A stretch of DNA of 64,000 bases, taken from NCBI RefSeq assembly GCF_000471905.2, contig NW_006499728.1, positions 880,630-944,629 on the forward strand, read 5' to 3'. The position numbers were made by a program, and so were the translations under genes. Numbering within the stretch: the stretch's first letter is position 1; every line of letters begins with the position of its first letter. Below the pieces are notes generated by a model that did not search any database, was not told the origin of the DNA, and worked only from the letters and a program-made list of their open reading frames with translations. Of this stretch, positions 37,501-50,738 are shown in pieces. This DNA is from Amborella trichopoda (Eukaryota > Streptophyta > Magnoliopsida > Amborellales > Amborellaceae).

Positions 37501-40500
37501 AAACCCAGGCTGCAGCAACAAGCTAAAAGAAATAAAAAAGCCTAGAAGAAAATAGATGCTCATAGGCTATCAGAGTTCAATTATGCTCAATGAAATACAC
37601 AAAAAAGCAATTTAATGAAATATCACATTGCCATGAACAGCCAAGCCTTACCATTTGGACATCACAAGAGCTGGCATCTGCAACCCGATTACTCGTCTGA
37701 ACAACCTTTTGATGTTTATTGGCTTTCTTAGAAGCCGCAAAATGTTGAACAGTGCTACTTATTATTTCATCAAGTATCAATCTGCGAGATGCTTTCATTA
37801 TCGCTGAGTGCAGTTGGACACTAACTTCTTCGGTTGCATTTTCAAGGAACCTCCCAAGAGGAACGGCATCCCCGGATTTATTCGCTGGTTTAGGATCAGA
37901 AACTGCTTCACTCATGCTCCATCCATTTATAATAGTGCCCAGAGTAGAAGGGCTAAACTTGTTATCAACATGATAGACCTAAAGAACAAAAAATGTGACC
38001 ATTTGCTGAAACTTAGTATTTTTCTTTGTTCTTTTTTTTAAAACTTAAACCGAAAATATGATTATTATATCAGTCAAAATGAGAAGGGATAAAAAGCTAT
38101 ATAAAAAGGACCTTGGGCGAGGTCATGTCTTGATTATCCAATGCCGTCAACAGCTATGAGAGATTTCCAGTACACATAGTCTTTAGGAGAGGGATATATT
38201 TGCATATTATGGTCAAAGTGATATTGTTATGGAAGCCAAAAAGCATGCCATGAAAGAATGAATATATAGCACAAATCAGAGATGTTCAACACAAACAACC
38301 ATAAGCATTTACACTACATCTACTCCTTAAGGTATGACAGTGTCACAATGGCTTTGTTCTAGACAAAAGGCAAACTGAGAATGGATGTCAATGGCTCAAA
38401 AAGAGAGGATGGTTTTGGTAGCTCACCGAATTTTCGGAAATAGCATAATATTAGCAGTTACTAAAACAAAGGGAGAAATATCAAAATAACTAAAGGCGCA
38501 AGGATATTCCATGGAGTCATACACATACAACATGAGTTCCAAAAATAAGAAGGGAAAAAATGTAGAAAGTAAAAAAGAGTTGACAATGTTTTCCACCAAA
38601 AAAAAAGAAGGTACGAAACACTAAGCATCACAACAGGCAATGAGCATATCCTCTACATTATAAATTTGTATATTATATATCGTGTTGCATATATAAGAGT
38701 CCCTTTTAACTGCATTCAGTACAAATAAAATAAGAATAGCATGTTACTAGCATACATTTAGGGAAGCTTGGTGGAGAAGCATAGTATTTTCTAGGGTATC
38801 TCCCACTCCCAGAACTTCAACAGAAGAAAGAAATCCTTCCCACACGTGCTTCACTCTAACAACTCTATTCCTCCCCAAAAAAAAAAAATGAAGCTCATGA
38901 GAAGATAAGGATTTGTTTCAGTGTTCTCTTTTATTATTTTTTGCTTTTTGTTATGATTGTTTTACATCTAGAATTTCCAAATGCTCGTAAGTACATCCAT
39001 TTCTCAAAATATAGCAAAAGTACCCCTAGTTGTCAACAAATGAATTTATGCCTGGCCATAAAAAACACCTTGGTGTCTCCAATCCCTACAAAGGTAAAAA
39101 AAATTGCACATGCAGTTCATGTTTCACACCATTTATAAAGGAAATTCAACTGGAGAAGCCAAGTATTCTGAAGCTAGGGAAATACTTCCCAAGTATATAT
39201 AGAATGCACACAAAGCAAGACTAAGACATAGTATATGGACTGCAAGTTTAGAAATAATTGGAGCAGAGACGAGGAAATAGTTAACACTTTTTTCTTTTGG
39301 AAGTAGTTAAGATTGGCAACCAAGAAATAACAAAATGAACACACTTTCGATATCTTGGGTGGATAATCCAACAAAATCCAGAGATTGAGGGAGAAGGAGA
39401 TGTTGCACATAGAATTAGAGCTGGGTGGAAGAAGTGGAGATGTGTAACCGAAATTTTATGCAATTGCTGCATACGAATGAAGCTAAAGAGGAAGTTTTAT
39501 AGGATAACTATTAGACCAACTTGCTTTATGTGGCAGAATGTCGGGCGGTCAAGAAATAACATGCGAGTTGGTTCAAGCTCAAAAAAAAAAAGGGTAAGGA
39601 ATAAGCTCTGGTTGGAAGTAGTGAGAAAGGACATGGGGACCTACGGCCTCACTAACGTATGGTCCTTGATAAAGGATAATGGCAAACCAAGACTATCCTT
39701 AATAAAGCATAACGGCAGACCAAGACTTGTATAGCCGACCACATGGAAAAGGCTACGATGATGACATAGAATGCACATCCTGACAATCCTGACAACCATG
39801 AAGGGGATTTGGATTGAAACTGAAGGGGTTTGAATTGCACTACCCCAACATGGGAGCACAATCTTGCTCATGCAACGCAAGAGCACAACCTCCATAGCAA
39901 GATCACCACACCCATGATGCTAAGCAAGATCGTGAACCACACCCATGATGCTAAGCAAGATAGCAAGATCGTGACCCATGTTGGGTGATCGCAGTAATGA
40001 TGAAAGGATGTATGCGTCGTTAAATAGCGATCATCAAGTCGTCCACTAGAGTTCAGTTATGTACTGAATTCATCACATAGGACTAACATAAATTGTGAAT
40101 ATATATGCTTAAAAGCAGGAATATATTTACAATCGCAATTGTGGCTTACCATCACAGAGTCGGAAATATATCCATTAACATGCCATGAATATAGTAGTGA
40201 TCGAGAGTATGGCCCATGTTTTCTTCCTTCTCCATCCTCAAAAAACCAGCATGATTCTTCCCAAGACTGCAATAAGTAGAAGAAATGAAACACCAAATTA
40301 CAATGCACTTAATGTTGCAGAACCCAAATTGAGATCCTAGCTTAAGAAACTAGACACCAAAAATTCTTTTCTATATGGCTTATTCTTGTAAAGAAGGTCA
40401 AGAGTAAAATCACCATAAGAGGAGCAACTGCGGACAAAGCCTGAGAGATAATGTCAACATTCACAATTTCCTGATTCGAAGTGCAGTTACTACTTGAAAC

Positions 40501-41218
40501 AAATGATTGAGGTCCTGACTGCATATTTGAAAGCACAGAACCAGAAGCGACACCATGTCCAACACAGTCCTTTTCCATAAGAGATTGAGATGCCAACACT
40601 GCACTGGAGGACGGAAAATTATTTGCAAATTCATGGCTAACATTTGGTACCACAGAGGGAATGGCCGCCGCTGGTCCAGGAAGGTGCACATCAACACTGT
40701 TATGAATCTGAAAAATGTATTTCAAGGGTACAGGTGTGGCTACATTGCCTCCTATGACTGCATATACAGGGAGTTCATCCGGCAAGAAACCCGTTGATAG
40801 GCCTTCGTAGAGTTGTTCTTGACTGTAAGGCCCACACATCTGCCCACGTTCATTAACATATGTCCATCCACTCACATTAGTTGTTTGGACACCACCAGAG
40901 ATCATATTGTATTGCCCATTACCTTCCACACTAACACATGAATGAGAAAGATCGCCAGCATCACTGGTGGATTGGCAGCTTCCTTCCACAGGAGGTGGTG
41001 AGCATACCATTCCCAATGAATCGCAGTGCGAGGAAAGTTCGTGAGTGTTCCTCGAGCAACTGTAGAAACCAAGAGATGTTAACAGGAGGAAAAAATAAAC
41101 AATTGATTTTTGGAAACCTCTATTTATGTATGCATGTGAGCATTGTGAGAGAGAGACAATCAATTACCACTATAACCTCTCTCTCTCTCGAGCATTAAGA
41201 GAGAGTCAATTATTACCA

Positions 41219-41291
<73 letters not shown>

Positions 41292-41812
41292 GATGAGGTA
41301 AGTCCTCATCGTATCTCAGTTGTGGAAGTGTTTATACATCTCAGATACCACAACCTAGTCAAATTGAAGATCGAAAAAGGACATTCTCTGGAATGGGCCA
41401 GTTATTTGGGATTTTAGATATGTGAAGAGCTATATCATAAAAAAGAGCCTATCCAACGAATAGAAAACACAAAACATATTAACTGGTGGACGAAATCAAG
41501 GGCTGAGCAGACATTTTGAACAACCAAACTTGCAATAAAACTGGCAAGAATAGAATCAAAGTGTATTATTACAAACCATTCAAAGGCCCGACCCTCCCAT
41601 TGCGCAGGTGGGTATGAAGAAACTTCATGGATGCTTCCAATGCAGGTGTAAGCTTCAGGACTCGATCCTCCAGGGCTCGATATTTTGAGCCGCTTACTTC
41701 GACCAAAATGACCGGGATATTCATACAAAGTACTCGCAGTGGCATTATGGTCCGTATTGCAACCACAACGAGTTGATGCAACCATATAGCCTATGATTTC
41801 CTCACATAACAT
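32391..41812 (-). CDS. ATXR7: ATXR7/SDG25-like histone H3K4 methyltransferase (14 exons, ~1364 aa)
   Basis: The enzyme methylates histone H3 lysine 4 at active genes; in Arabidopsis ATXR7 supports FLC expression. Exons in reading order: 41812-41577, 41059-40414, 40266-40150, 37978-37652, 37509-37174, 37070-36735, 36556-35987, 35851-35176, 35030-34612, 34518-34396, 33777-33697, 33242-33189, 33109-32958, 32412-32391. They total 4095 nt in frame. A GYF domain ([20 protein letters not shown]) is at about 142-193, and a second GYF-like segment ([17 protein letters not shown]) at about 299-333. An n-SET region ([16 protein letters not shown]) starts near 1141. SET spans about 1225-1344, with [12 protein letters not shown] and EEITYDYKF. 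The post-SET end is CNCGSKRCRGSLN. All catalytic and zinc-binding motifs are present. The start could instead be 41785 (MVAST), nearer the family's usual MVA start. The junction after 35176 and the donor at 40414 are the least certain. Confidence 0.92.
36965..36998 (-). repeat. GC-rich Pro-Ala repeat inside exon 6
   Basis: The minus strand encodes an alternating run ([16 protein letters not shown]) from CCCCCG-type codons. It is one of the most GC-rich spots in an AT-rich window. The plus strand has five clustered runs of four or more G, which could form a G-quadruplex. The repeat lies in the linker between the GYF and SET regions, where length variation is likely tolerated. Confidence 0.8.
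39477..39770 (+). mobile_element. Internally deleted RTE-type LINE tail in ATXR7 intron 3
   Basis: The plus strand reads [19 protein letters not shown], the same motif as IPIKLRGKFYKTAVRPALLY in the SMC4-intron LINE. It then jumps to the LINE C-terminus [17 protein letters not shown] and ends near a GAT run. The middle is missing. It is antisense to the host gene, like the SMC4 copy. Confidence 0.75.
41160..41290. repeat. (CT)n(CA)n microsatellite in ATXR7 intron 1
   Basis: A CT run at about 41221-41256 passes directly into a CA run to about 41288. Just before it, the segment CAATTA-CCACTA-CTCTCTC occurs twice, a small local duplication. Confidence 0.9.
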
Positions 41813-42690
41813 CTGATAGAATCAACATGACCAAAGGAGATGGAAATTTTAGCATCATTGTAACGATGTGAGTAAAAAGATATGGTGAGATAGAACAAAA
41901 GAAAACAAAACATTGACAAAAGGAACAATCAATCCAATACACAACATGACTAAGAAACCATGGTTAAGAAAATAATGCACCGGATAAATGAATACATGAT
42001 CAATACAAATATTCGTTTGACAAAGGCGGAGGTACATGTCAATATATGTGCGATAATTCCAAAGTACAGTGGTCAATTTCGAACTCAACAGTATTTCCAC
42101 CTAATTTTGAAAAAAAAAAATTTCAACAACTTGGCAAGAAGATGAAATTTTTAAAATACTATACATAAGGTAATATGGGATGGAATTTGTTTCTATCAAA
42201 ACTAAGGCTCGGTATCAAACAACAGTACTCAAGATTGGATCAAATTCTGGAATTTATAAAGAAACATCTCCAAACTCTGGCTGATTAAATGGGTTAACAA
42301 ATTGGCCAATTAATCCAAATTTAAGACTGAAACTTGCATAAATATACCAAATCACAAGCATGGGTAACTGAAATTCGGCAGAAACATTGAATTTTATTCC
42401 AAGATCCAGTCTTTTCCTGGAAAAATAAAAATGTCCTACAGAAATCGAAATTATTTCCTAAACTTCCTAACAGAGGCCTCACTTGATTTATAATATACCT
42501 CAACTAGAAATCCAAGAATGGTCCCCAAAACAGATAAACAACCCAATCACAACCAATAAAACTCATTAAAAACCCCGCAGTTAATAAAGATACATAAACA
42601 TACGCTGCCACAACATGAAAGCTATTCCTTTTCTCCTATCAGGATCATGAAACCCAAAGTCAAGCCCAAGATTGTTGCAGTACCAACTAT

Positions 42691-43000
42691 AAACCCTAAT
42701 CAGCATGAAATAGCACAAAGAAACCCCGATATCCATGAAGGTCAAGCACAATACCGTTAATCAACGTGAATCATTTCAATAAACATACGAATCCATTGAA
42801 TGAAAAACAAAACCCTAATTTTACAGAAAACAATAACAAAACCCTGATCAGGAAAATATCAAGGAAATTACAGGGTCTTGAGAATCCCAAGCAAAAGGCA
42901 TCTCGATGCGACCATGAGCTAGGGTTTTGAGATGAGATCTCGATCTATACAGCTGATTTTAGGGTTTCGATTCAGTAAAAGGGATTTTTTAGGGTTTTTT
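42691..43000 (-). promoter_or_regulatory. Telo-box cluster in the 5' leader region of the ATXR7-like gene
   Basis: AAACCCTAA-type motifs occur at about 42691 and 42811, and in the opposite orientation (TAGGGTTT) at about 42919, 42958 and 42990. Telo-boxes are common near starts of plant growth and cell-cycle genes. The coding start at 41812 directly follows an acceptor (CTATCAG), so an upstream non-coding first exon probably lies in this block. I cannot fix the transcription start. Confidence 0.55.
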
Positions 43001-43029
43001 ATTGGAAGAAGAAGTTAGATCCCACGCCC

Positions 43030-44466
43030 GTGTTAACGGAAAACTTCTGCAGAGCATCCAATCAACCCAGGTAAAGAATCTTTTGTTGGATTATATAGGA
43101 GGCTAATGACCAGAACGACCCCAGTCATTTATTGAAATAGCTAGAAGAAATTGTCATTAGGATACGGACAAGTTATCAAACTGATGGGGGGTTTGGTCAT
43201 TTATTGAAATGGCTAGAAGTAATTGTTAGTAGCATACGGACAAGTTATCAAACCGACGGGGCTTTGGCCCATGTAATGGCCAAACGGTTGGGCTATATTT
43301 TAGATAAATAAATAAATATATAAATAAATATAAATAACTTTAAAATATAATATATATTAAAAAATTTATCCACCTACATTTAGCTAGTTGAATTAGTTAA
43401 AATCGGCTTGACCAACTGGCTAAACTTGTCCAATATCGATTTTGACTACTATTTAATTGAACTCAATTTTACTTTCTACCGATCAGCTAAGGCATTGTTG
43501 GCGATCCGAGTGGTCCGCCTATTGGTTTTGTCTAATCTCAATAATTATGTACATGAGTGAATAATGGGACAAGTGCTATGAGGAACGATTTCGCCATTAT
43601 GCTGGTGGGGGTTTGTCCAGTCAAAATTGGTTTGGTTATAAATAGAGCTATTTGGATAGGATTTTTTTTAAAAAAGTAATATTTAATAAATTTAAAATAT
43701 ATTAAATTATTGTGCAATTTGTTTAGCATATCAAACCAGTCCAAACTAACTAACCCCATCGTTCAAAGCTAATTAGATTGTGAACGATTTTTTATAAATC
43801 CTAGTGTTTACTTTGAACCAAGATGACCACAACACTAGTCCAATAGTACAAGATCTCCACCACCCAATGCAATTGAGTTTTGAAAATTGAATTTTTTATA
43901 CTCGAAATTGTGGGTAGGGGACTACGCCTCAGCCTTAATTTCGAATGTAAACAAAATGATAAGTTGGTAGAGTATGGATCCTGTAGAGTCGGGTATAACC
44001 CTACTAGGGGCGTAAGATATGGATGAGGGAAGATGGTCCCTCAATTAAATTCTCCTATCAATTCTCCCTCTTCCTATTGATTCTTCTAAATTACGTTTCG
44101 AGAGAGAATCGGGTCCTAGTACTTCATCCCTCTCTAATCGCCGATAAAGTCGGCTTCCCTACTATTTTAATCTTGGAATTCAACCAATAAGATTATAAAA
44201 GGGGTTTTGAGATAAGAAGAAGATTTAAAAAAAACAAATTTAGAAATATAACAAATGAATAGAACCATAGATAAATGACTAAAGTAGAGATATACAAATA
44301 AACATGAGTAAGTAATATAACTATGAATTGCAAGAATAACACTAAAGTAAAAAGCATGGAGATAAGGACATGAGGCTAATCTAAGCATTTGTGACATATA
44401 ATAAAAGATAGAGACAATAATGTGGAGATAAATACATGGTTACGAATAAGAAAAATGATGGGCCGT
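43030..44466. other. Upstream spacer with repeat patches
   Basis: No gene is supported. A direct repeat of ~70 bp (ATTTATTGAAATAGCTAGAAG and ATTTATTGAAATGGCTAGAAG) lies at about 43130 and 43199. A patch rich in (A)ACTGG / GACCAA words at about 43376-43640 resembles patches at 22260, 62290, 62740 and 63380. Confidence 0.55.
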
Positions 44467-44879
44467 TATAAAAAGGGGAGGGGTGGAGGTCTCTATAATA
44501 CACTACAACACACACAAGAAAGGTATGAGAGCTCTCCTTGAGAGATAAAGAAAGAGTAAAAGAGATAATCAATCCTTCTCCCATTTGAGATCTAAGTAAA
44601 GATCCAGCCCTGAGTGATAATGAGTTGTGAGTGAGAGTCGAGTTTGGATTGCTCTTATCGCATCTGTTGGAGTGTTTATGAGTTTCTACCTCACTCGAGA
44701 TTGCGATGTGGAATTGATTTCAGCAACTCTAGTAGTTGTCGAACGTGCCTACGTGAGTTGATCATTCCTCTCCACATTTGTTCACCAAAATTGTTGCGCG
44801 AGCACTCAAGTATGATATCTGATTTCTTGTTGCTTTATTTTGCTTCCGCTTCGGCAGTTAGACCATATTTTTTCCAACA
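44467..44879 (+). repeat. Copia 5' LTR (left boundary uncertain)
   Basis: Matches the 3' LTR from TATAAAA(A/G)G onward, including GATCTAAGTAAAGAT, CAGCAACTCTAGTAGTTGTC and the terminal CCAACA. The TATAAAA near its start is a plausible promoter TATA box. Confidence 0.75.
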
Positions 44880-44880
44880 T

Positions 44881-44892
44881 TGGTATCAGAGC
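44881..44892 (+). other. Copia primer binding site
   Basis: TGGTATCAGAGC, one base after the LTR end, is complementary to the 3' end of plant initiator-Met tRNA, the usual primer for copia elements. Confidence 0.9.
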
Positions 44893-45473
44893 CATCATGG
44901 AACCGGGTTCCCAATTGTGCTATAATAACCATTCCCATCTTACTTGTGAAGGCTTGGCTGTGGTTGGCCTATGATTTTGCAAAGTGCACATAATGGTTAA
45001 TATTAAAACCATAGGCATGTGTGTTATGCAATCTTCATAGTTGTATTGGCCTTATGCATGGGTTATGCAAGTTGAGGCATCCTAGACCATGAGGATCATG
45101 GCTAACTAATCTTAATAGGCTTCATATGCTAAGCCGTGCATAGTGGGCTTTACTCTTTTTTTTTATATGTGAAGGTCGCATAAAAAGGACAGTTTTTTTT
45201 TTTTTTTGTGGGAGTGCTTCTAGAAAGGTGTACTGCTAGCAAATTGTGAGGTATTTAAGATACTAGATCCAAGAAATAAATTGTTATTGATTACAAGCAA
45301 GAGTTCAATGTGGCCGCGCGAAATTTTCATATCAGGACTTTTAAAGGTAAAGTTGTTTTAAGTAGCTAGACAATTAGCAAGTGTAAAAATGATAATCTAA
45401 GGGTCATCATGTATCAAACAAACCATGTGACATCCATATTAATTGGTGCAATTTTTTTGTTTTGACTTAGAAT

Positions 45474-46362
45474 GACTTCTAAAAGTGTGATTACGGATCT
45501 CACTAAAGGTGAAAAGTTGTATGGGAGTAATTTTCCTATGTGGCATAGGAAAATGCAATGCCTTCCAAATGAGCAATGTACACTTGAACAAGGTGCCGCT
45601 GAAGAATTTGTCCGTGAATATGAGGCATGGGACAATGCCGACCGGAGCATTCACTTTAATTTACTAAGTGCTATGGTTGATGACCTCATTCGTGAATTCA
45701 AAGGATTTACAACGACAAAGGTCATGTGGGATGCGCTTCAACAGAAGTATGCTGGCACTTCCGCTGCTCGGTAACGAGCCTTATTTATGGCTTTTGAGAC
45801 ATACAAAATGCCTCCAAATGTGTCGATGGCGGACCATGTCCGAAAAATGTCTCAAATGATATATGACCTAGAGGCAGCTAGAAACAAACGCAGACACGAG
45901 CAACAGAAGCTCAGATTGCTTAGGTCTCTTATAAAATATTGCGAAAACATAAAGTCATTGATGCTGCATAATGACGTTGTAACAATTTTTTCCCAACTTT
46001 CTCATCACCTTGAGATAGAGGCTGAGTTTCGCTCATCTTCTAGAGCTGGAACCGCTCCAATTGCCCAATCCAGCAGGCCTCGAGGCCGTAAACCTCGAGG
46101 TAAGTTTAGAAATGGGGAACCTCAAAGGAATGAGCAACCGAAGAAAGTAGCTGAGGAAAAGAAAAAGGCCAGGCATAGACACGGGAGACGCATAGAGGAC
46201 AAATTCGAGATAACTTGCTACAATTACGAGAAAAATGGCCACTATGCACGTGAATGTCCCGAACCTAGAAAGGTACGAACTAATTTCCTTGGCTATGCAA
46301 ATGTTTGCACTTACGTGCTTGTTACTCATTCACAATTTACTACGTGGATTGTGGATTCATGA
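45474..46362 (+). pseudogene. Copia gag with nonsense mutation
   Basis: Begins MTSKSVITDLTKGEKLYGSN, a typical copia capsid start. An in-frame TAA at about 45772-45774 interrupts it, and the frame continues from 45787. The zinc knuckle CYNYEKNGHYAREC (CCHC type) has Tyr in place of its second Cys. A stop then falls exactly in the protease active-site region, after IVDS. Non-functional. Confidence 0.85.
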
Positions 46363-49300
46363 GCAACAAGGCATATAGCAAGGGATCGAGAAGCATTCGT
46401 TGAGCGCCAAACTTTGCCTGTTGGAAGTTAAAAGATCTTCATGGGGAATTGCGCATCAAATGATGTGTTAGGGGTTGGAACTTACCAACTCCGATTCCAG
46501 AGTGGACGGACCATTCTTCTCCAAGACGTCCTCTATGCTCACGGAATAAGAAAAAGTTTGCTTTCAGTTATATTTCTAGTTAGAGACAGTTGCTTAATCA
46601 ATTTCATGTTTAATTATGTTATCTTTACATTTTCAAATGGTTTTCATTGTTACGACCAGATTTTTAATGACTTATTTATTTTGGATAATAATGATATTAA
46701 TTTTTCCCTTCCTTCTACCTATTTGACATCGTCATCCTTTTCCACCTCTTATATTACATACAACTCCATAATGTGGCATGCTAGGCTTGCTCATACAGGA
46801 AAATATAAGATGACCCAGTTAGTCAAAGAATATGATTGTTGCCTTTATCCAACAAAATAGACCTACTTATTTGTGAATCATGTATAGCTAGAAAATCAAC
46901 TCGAAAGCCATTTCTTAAAGCAAGAAGAACAATCGGTCTTCTAGACATAATACATTATGACATTTGTAGTCCATTTAATGAGATGGCCCGTGACGGTTCC
47001 TATTATTTTATCACATTTATCGATGATTATTCTTGCTAAGGATATGTATACCTAATCTCCCATAAATCACAAGCAACAGCTTGCTTTTGCCCTTTTATGC
47101 TAGAGGTTGAAAATCAGTTGAACAAAATAATTAAGGTTCTTCGTACTGATCGAGAGCGAAAATACTTATCTAATTAATTTAATAAGCTTTGTGAGAATAA
47201 GGGAATCCGAAGATAAGAGACGATGTCCTACACTCAGCAACAAAATGGTGTTGCAGAAAGAAGGAACCGTACTCTGTTGGACATGATGAGGTCTATGATG
47301 GCTCACACCCACCTCCCCATATCATTTTGGGGAGATGCACTCCTCGCTGCGATATATGTCTTAAACAGAGTGCCATCAAAATCTATTCTCAATACCCCTT
47401 ATGAGTTATGGACAGGTAGAAAGCCAATTTTTTCTCATTTACGTCATTGGGGGTCAGCTGCACATGTTCACATCACTTATCAATTGATAGGGAAACTGGA
47501 CAGACGGTCTCCAATTTATTTTTATCAGATATTTTGAGCACTCAAAGGGATATGTGTTTTATCAAGAACATGATGGTGGTGGGATGAAAGTAATACAATC
47601 TCGCGATGTAGATTTTATAAAGACAAAATTTCCTAACAGGAAGTCGTCTCGTATGTATGAAAAGCTATATGAAAAGCATGAATATCATACAGACGTTGAT
47701 ATAGTTCTTTCACTTGAGGGTAATAGTAGGAGTATTCCCATGATTGTCAATGATAGTGGGAGTGAGCCACTGGTTGAGAATGGGCATATGATCCATATTG
47801 AGTCATCGACCATGTTAGAGACACCTATTGAAAGTGGATTACGAGTTGAACTTCGAAAAAGTAAACATGGAAAAGTTCCTCGTAGATACTTCGAAGTAGA
47901 TGGTCTCACGTACAATTCACTTGATGTTGATGAGCCTAGCTCATTCCAAGAGGTATTGAATTCTCCTGTTGTGGACCAGTGGATGTCTACTATGAAAGAT
48001 GAGCTTAGTTTTATGGAGTAGAATCAAGTCTAGTCGTGGATTTGCCGCCTAATAGAAGATCAATTGAAAACAAGTGGATCTTGAAAATCAAGAAGAAGAC
48101 AGATAAAACTATAGATAAGTATAAAGCCTGTTTAGTGGCGAAATGGTTCACCCAAGTTGAGGGAGTAGACTATGATGAGGCATTCTCTCCGATGGTGATA
48201 ATGACCTCGATTCGCCTAATCATAGTAATCGTCACACATATGGACCTGGAACTCTTCCAAATGGATATAAAAACTATTTTTCTAAATGGTCACTTGATGG
48301 AAGAAATCTATATCGAGCAATATAAAGGTTTTGTAGCCCCTAGCCTTGAGCGCAAAGTGTGCAAACTCAAGAAGTCTATATATGGTCTCAAACAGTCATC
48401 AAGACAATGGTATATCAAATCACATAGGGCTATACTGACTTATGGTTTTGAAATGCTTCAAGAAGACCATTGTGTATACATTAAGAAGTATAAAAAAAGC
48501 ATCCATATATTGTCATTGTATGCTAACGATATTTTATTAGCTTGAAATGATTTGAAACAACTTATTGCTATGAAGAAGTGGTTGTCCTCCAAATTTGAGA
48601 TGAAGGACATGGGTGAGCAAGTTATATATACTCGGTGTTAAGATATATCGAAATCGCTTTCAAAGGTTTGTTACTATGTCACAAGAAACATATATCCAAA
48701 GGATTATTGAGCGATTCCGTATGCAATACTCGAAACCCATAGATACTCCAGTTGAGAAAGGCATACTATAAGTCTTGACATGTATCCGCAGACAGAAGCT
48801 GAGATGAGTAAAATGTTTCGTGTTTCGTATGCAATTGCAGTTTGTAGTTTGATGTACACGATGCTCTGCGCGCGTCCAGATATTGCATATGCAGTGGGGC
48901 TTGTTAGCCGATACTAGAGTAACTTATAACAAGATCATTGACAAGCAGTGAAGAGGATTTTTCGATTCCTTTGAGGAGCCTCAAGTCAGATGTTATGTTT
49001 TCAAGTAATCGATTTGCGGTTACAGGGATACAATGATGCTGATTTGGCAATAGACCTAGATGAGCGTAAATCGACTCAGGTTATGTCTTCTTGCTAGGAG
49101 GCGGTGCAGTCTCATGGTGTAGCAAGAAACAGTCATGTGTCGCTCTTTAAACTATGGAGTCGGAATAGATTGCTTGTAATGGAGCAGAACAATAAGCCTT
49201 ATGATTAAAAATATTGTTAAGGAACTTATATGTCATCGCAACTAGTAATGAACATGTCATTGTATTTTATGATAATACAACAGCACTTGCTTTTACAAAA

Positions 49301-49477
49301 GATCTTAAGTACTATGGAAAGTCAAAACATATTGATGTTAGATATCACTATATTCGAGATATTATTGTACATGGACTTGTGGTACTAACTCATATTCCTA
49401 CAACTAAAATGGTGGCGGATCCAATGACTAAGGCAATTGTCAGGACCGCACATCAGACTCATGTAAGAACTATGTGA
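46363..49477 (+). pseudogene. Copia pol remnant: protease, integrase, RT, RNase H
   Basis: Frames change several times. In order they show protease remains, pre-integrase (MWHARLAHTGKYKMTQL, near 46780), the integrase core (GSYYFITFIDDYS near 47000, and GVAERRNRTLLDMMRSMM near 47250), reverse transcriptase from about 48036 (QVEGVDYDEAFSPM), and RNase H (about 49214-49477, SKHIDVRYHYIRD). The RT catalytic YVDD is altered to YAND near 48520, which would abolish activity. That domain order is diagnostic of Ty1/copia. Confidence 0.85.
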
Positions 49478-50738
49478 CTTAGGACCCTATGCATTTATGT
49501 TACACTTAGTACCCTGTTATAATTAAATATGGATGTTATTTTATGGATGGTTTGTGCATTTTAATATACATGGGAGCATAATAGCATTATATTATCATTT
49601 AATTTGTCAGCAGGCTAAAGCTCACTACTCGTATACCCTCAATTTTTGGGATATTGGAGGATGAGATATACACGTGATGTATTTATCGCCTTAACCAAGG
49701 GTTTGAGATGAGATTCCATAAAGGAATTGACATGATCAGTTCAAATTGACATCCCGAATATCATGTAGCCTGTAAGTAGTCAAGGATGAACATCAAGGAT
49801 GTTCAAGTTGACACATGGATGTGACTGTGGGGTGTTAAGTGGCGACCAGTTGCATGGCTATGAAAGACTATAACCTTGTTTCCGACACACATTTGATATG
49901 ATCCACCATGACGTGTGATTCATACCACATGTGTTATATAAGTGACCAAAATACCTACTCGTGTGGAAAAAGAAGATCATGTTCCTTTTTTGCCACTGTG
50001 CGAGGCTAATACGTAGGTGACCTGTGATACCCTTATGGACCTTAGATTGCATTATAAAACTTTACTTTGAACATTCACTTTGGCATGTACTCCTTAGGGT
50101 CAAGTATGAGACTCGTCTGGGACATTGCTGAGACAATGGTCACGGTCAGAGTAGAATAATGTATGTTGTAAGGGAAGACCATTTGATATCACGCTCTATT
50201 TTGATACCACAAGAAAACAATACACATTATGCACGCATTGATAGTTATTGTGTAGGAATGGGCTAAGTAATCTTTTGAGCTGGGCTCATAAGGGATTAGT
50301 TGATAACTTAATTCGGTGTGGTCAAATTGGGTCTAGGGCAAGTGGAACAATTTTTTTTTGTTTTGCAGGTATTGAAGAGAAGGAGGTGTTCCATAACAGT
50401 TGGTTGGAAACTTGGTATGGTTCTCTCTAACAGAATGTTCGCTTCAGTAGGTCACACATCACATTTTTCCCTTTATATGAAATAATACTCGTGATGCGAT
50501 AATGAGCGACAACTCTTGTTAGGGTAACCTCCCACATACGAGATGAGTGGAAGATGTAGACATTAGGGTGCATCCCTAGTGTGAGGGAACACACAACCAC
50601 ACTCCCTTCATATTTGACTTACAACATGAAGAGAGGTGAGAAAATGTTATACCTCTTCATGAGGTTACACCTCTTCACATGGTTACACCTCTTCATGAGG
50701 AGGATATACATTTTCATGAGAGGGCACTTTCTCTCATT

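Noticed and set aside
42850-42950. Upstream ATG (MVASRCLLL) in the 5' leader as the ATXR7 start
   Set aside because: Splicing from its nearest donor into the exon at 41812 meets a stop within a few codons; more likely a short upstream frame.
46441-46860. Stand-alone gene in the copia region
   Set aside because: It is the protease to pre-integrase part of copia pol, broken by frame changes.
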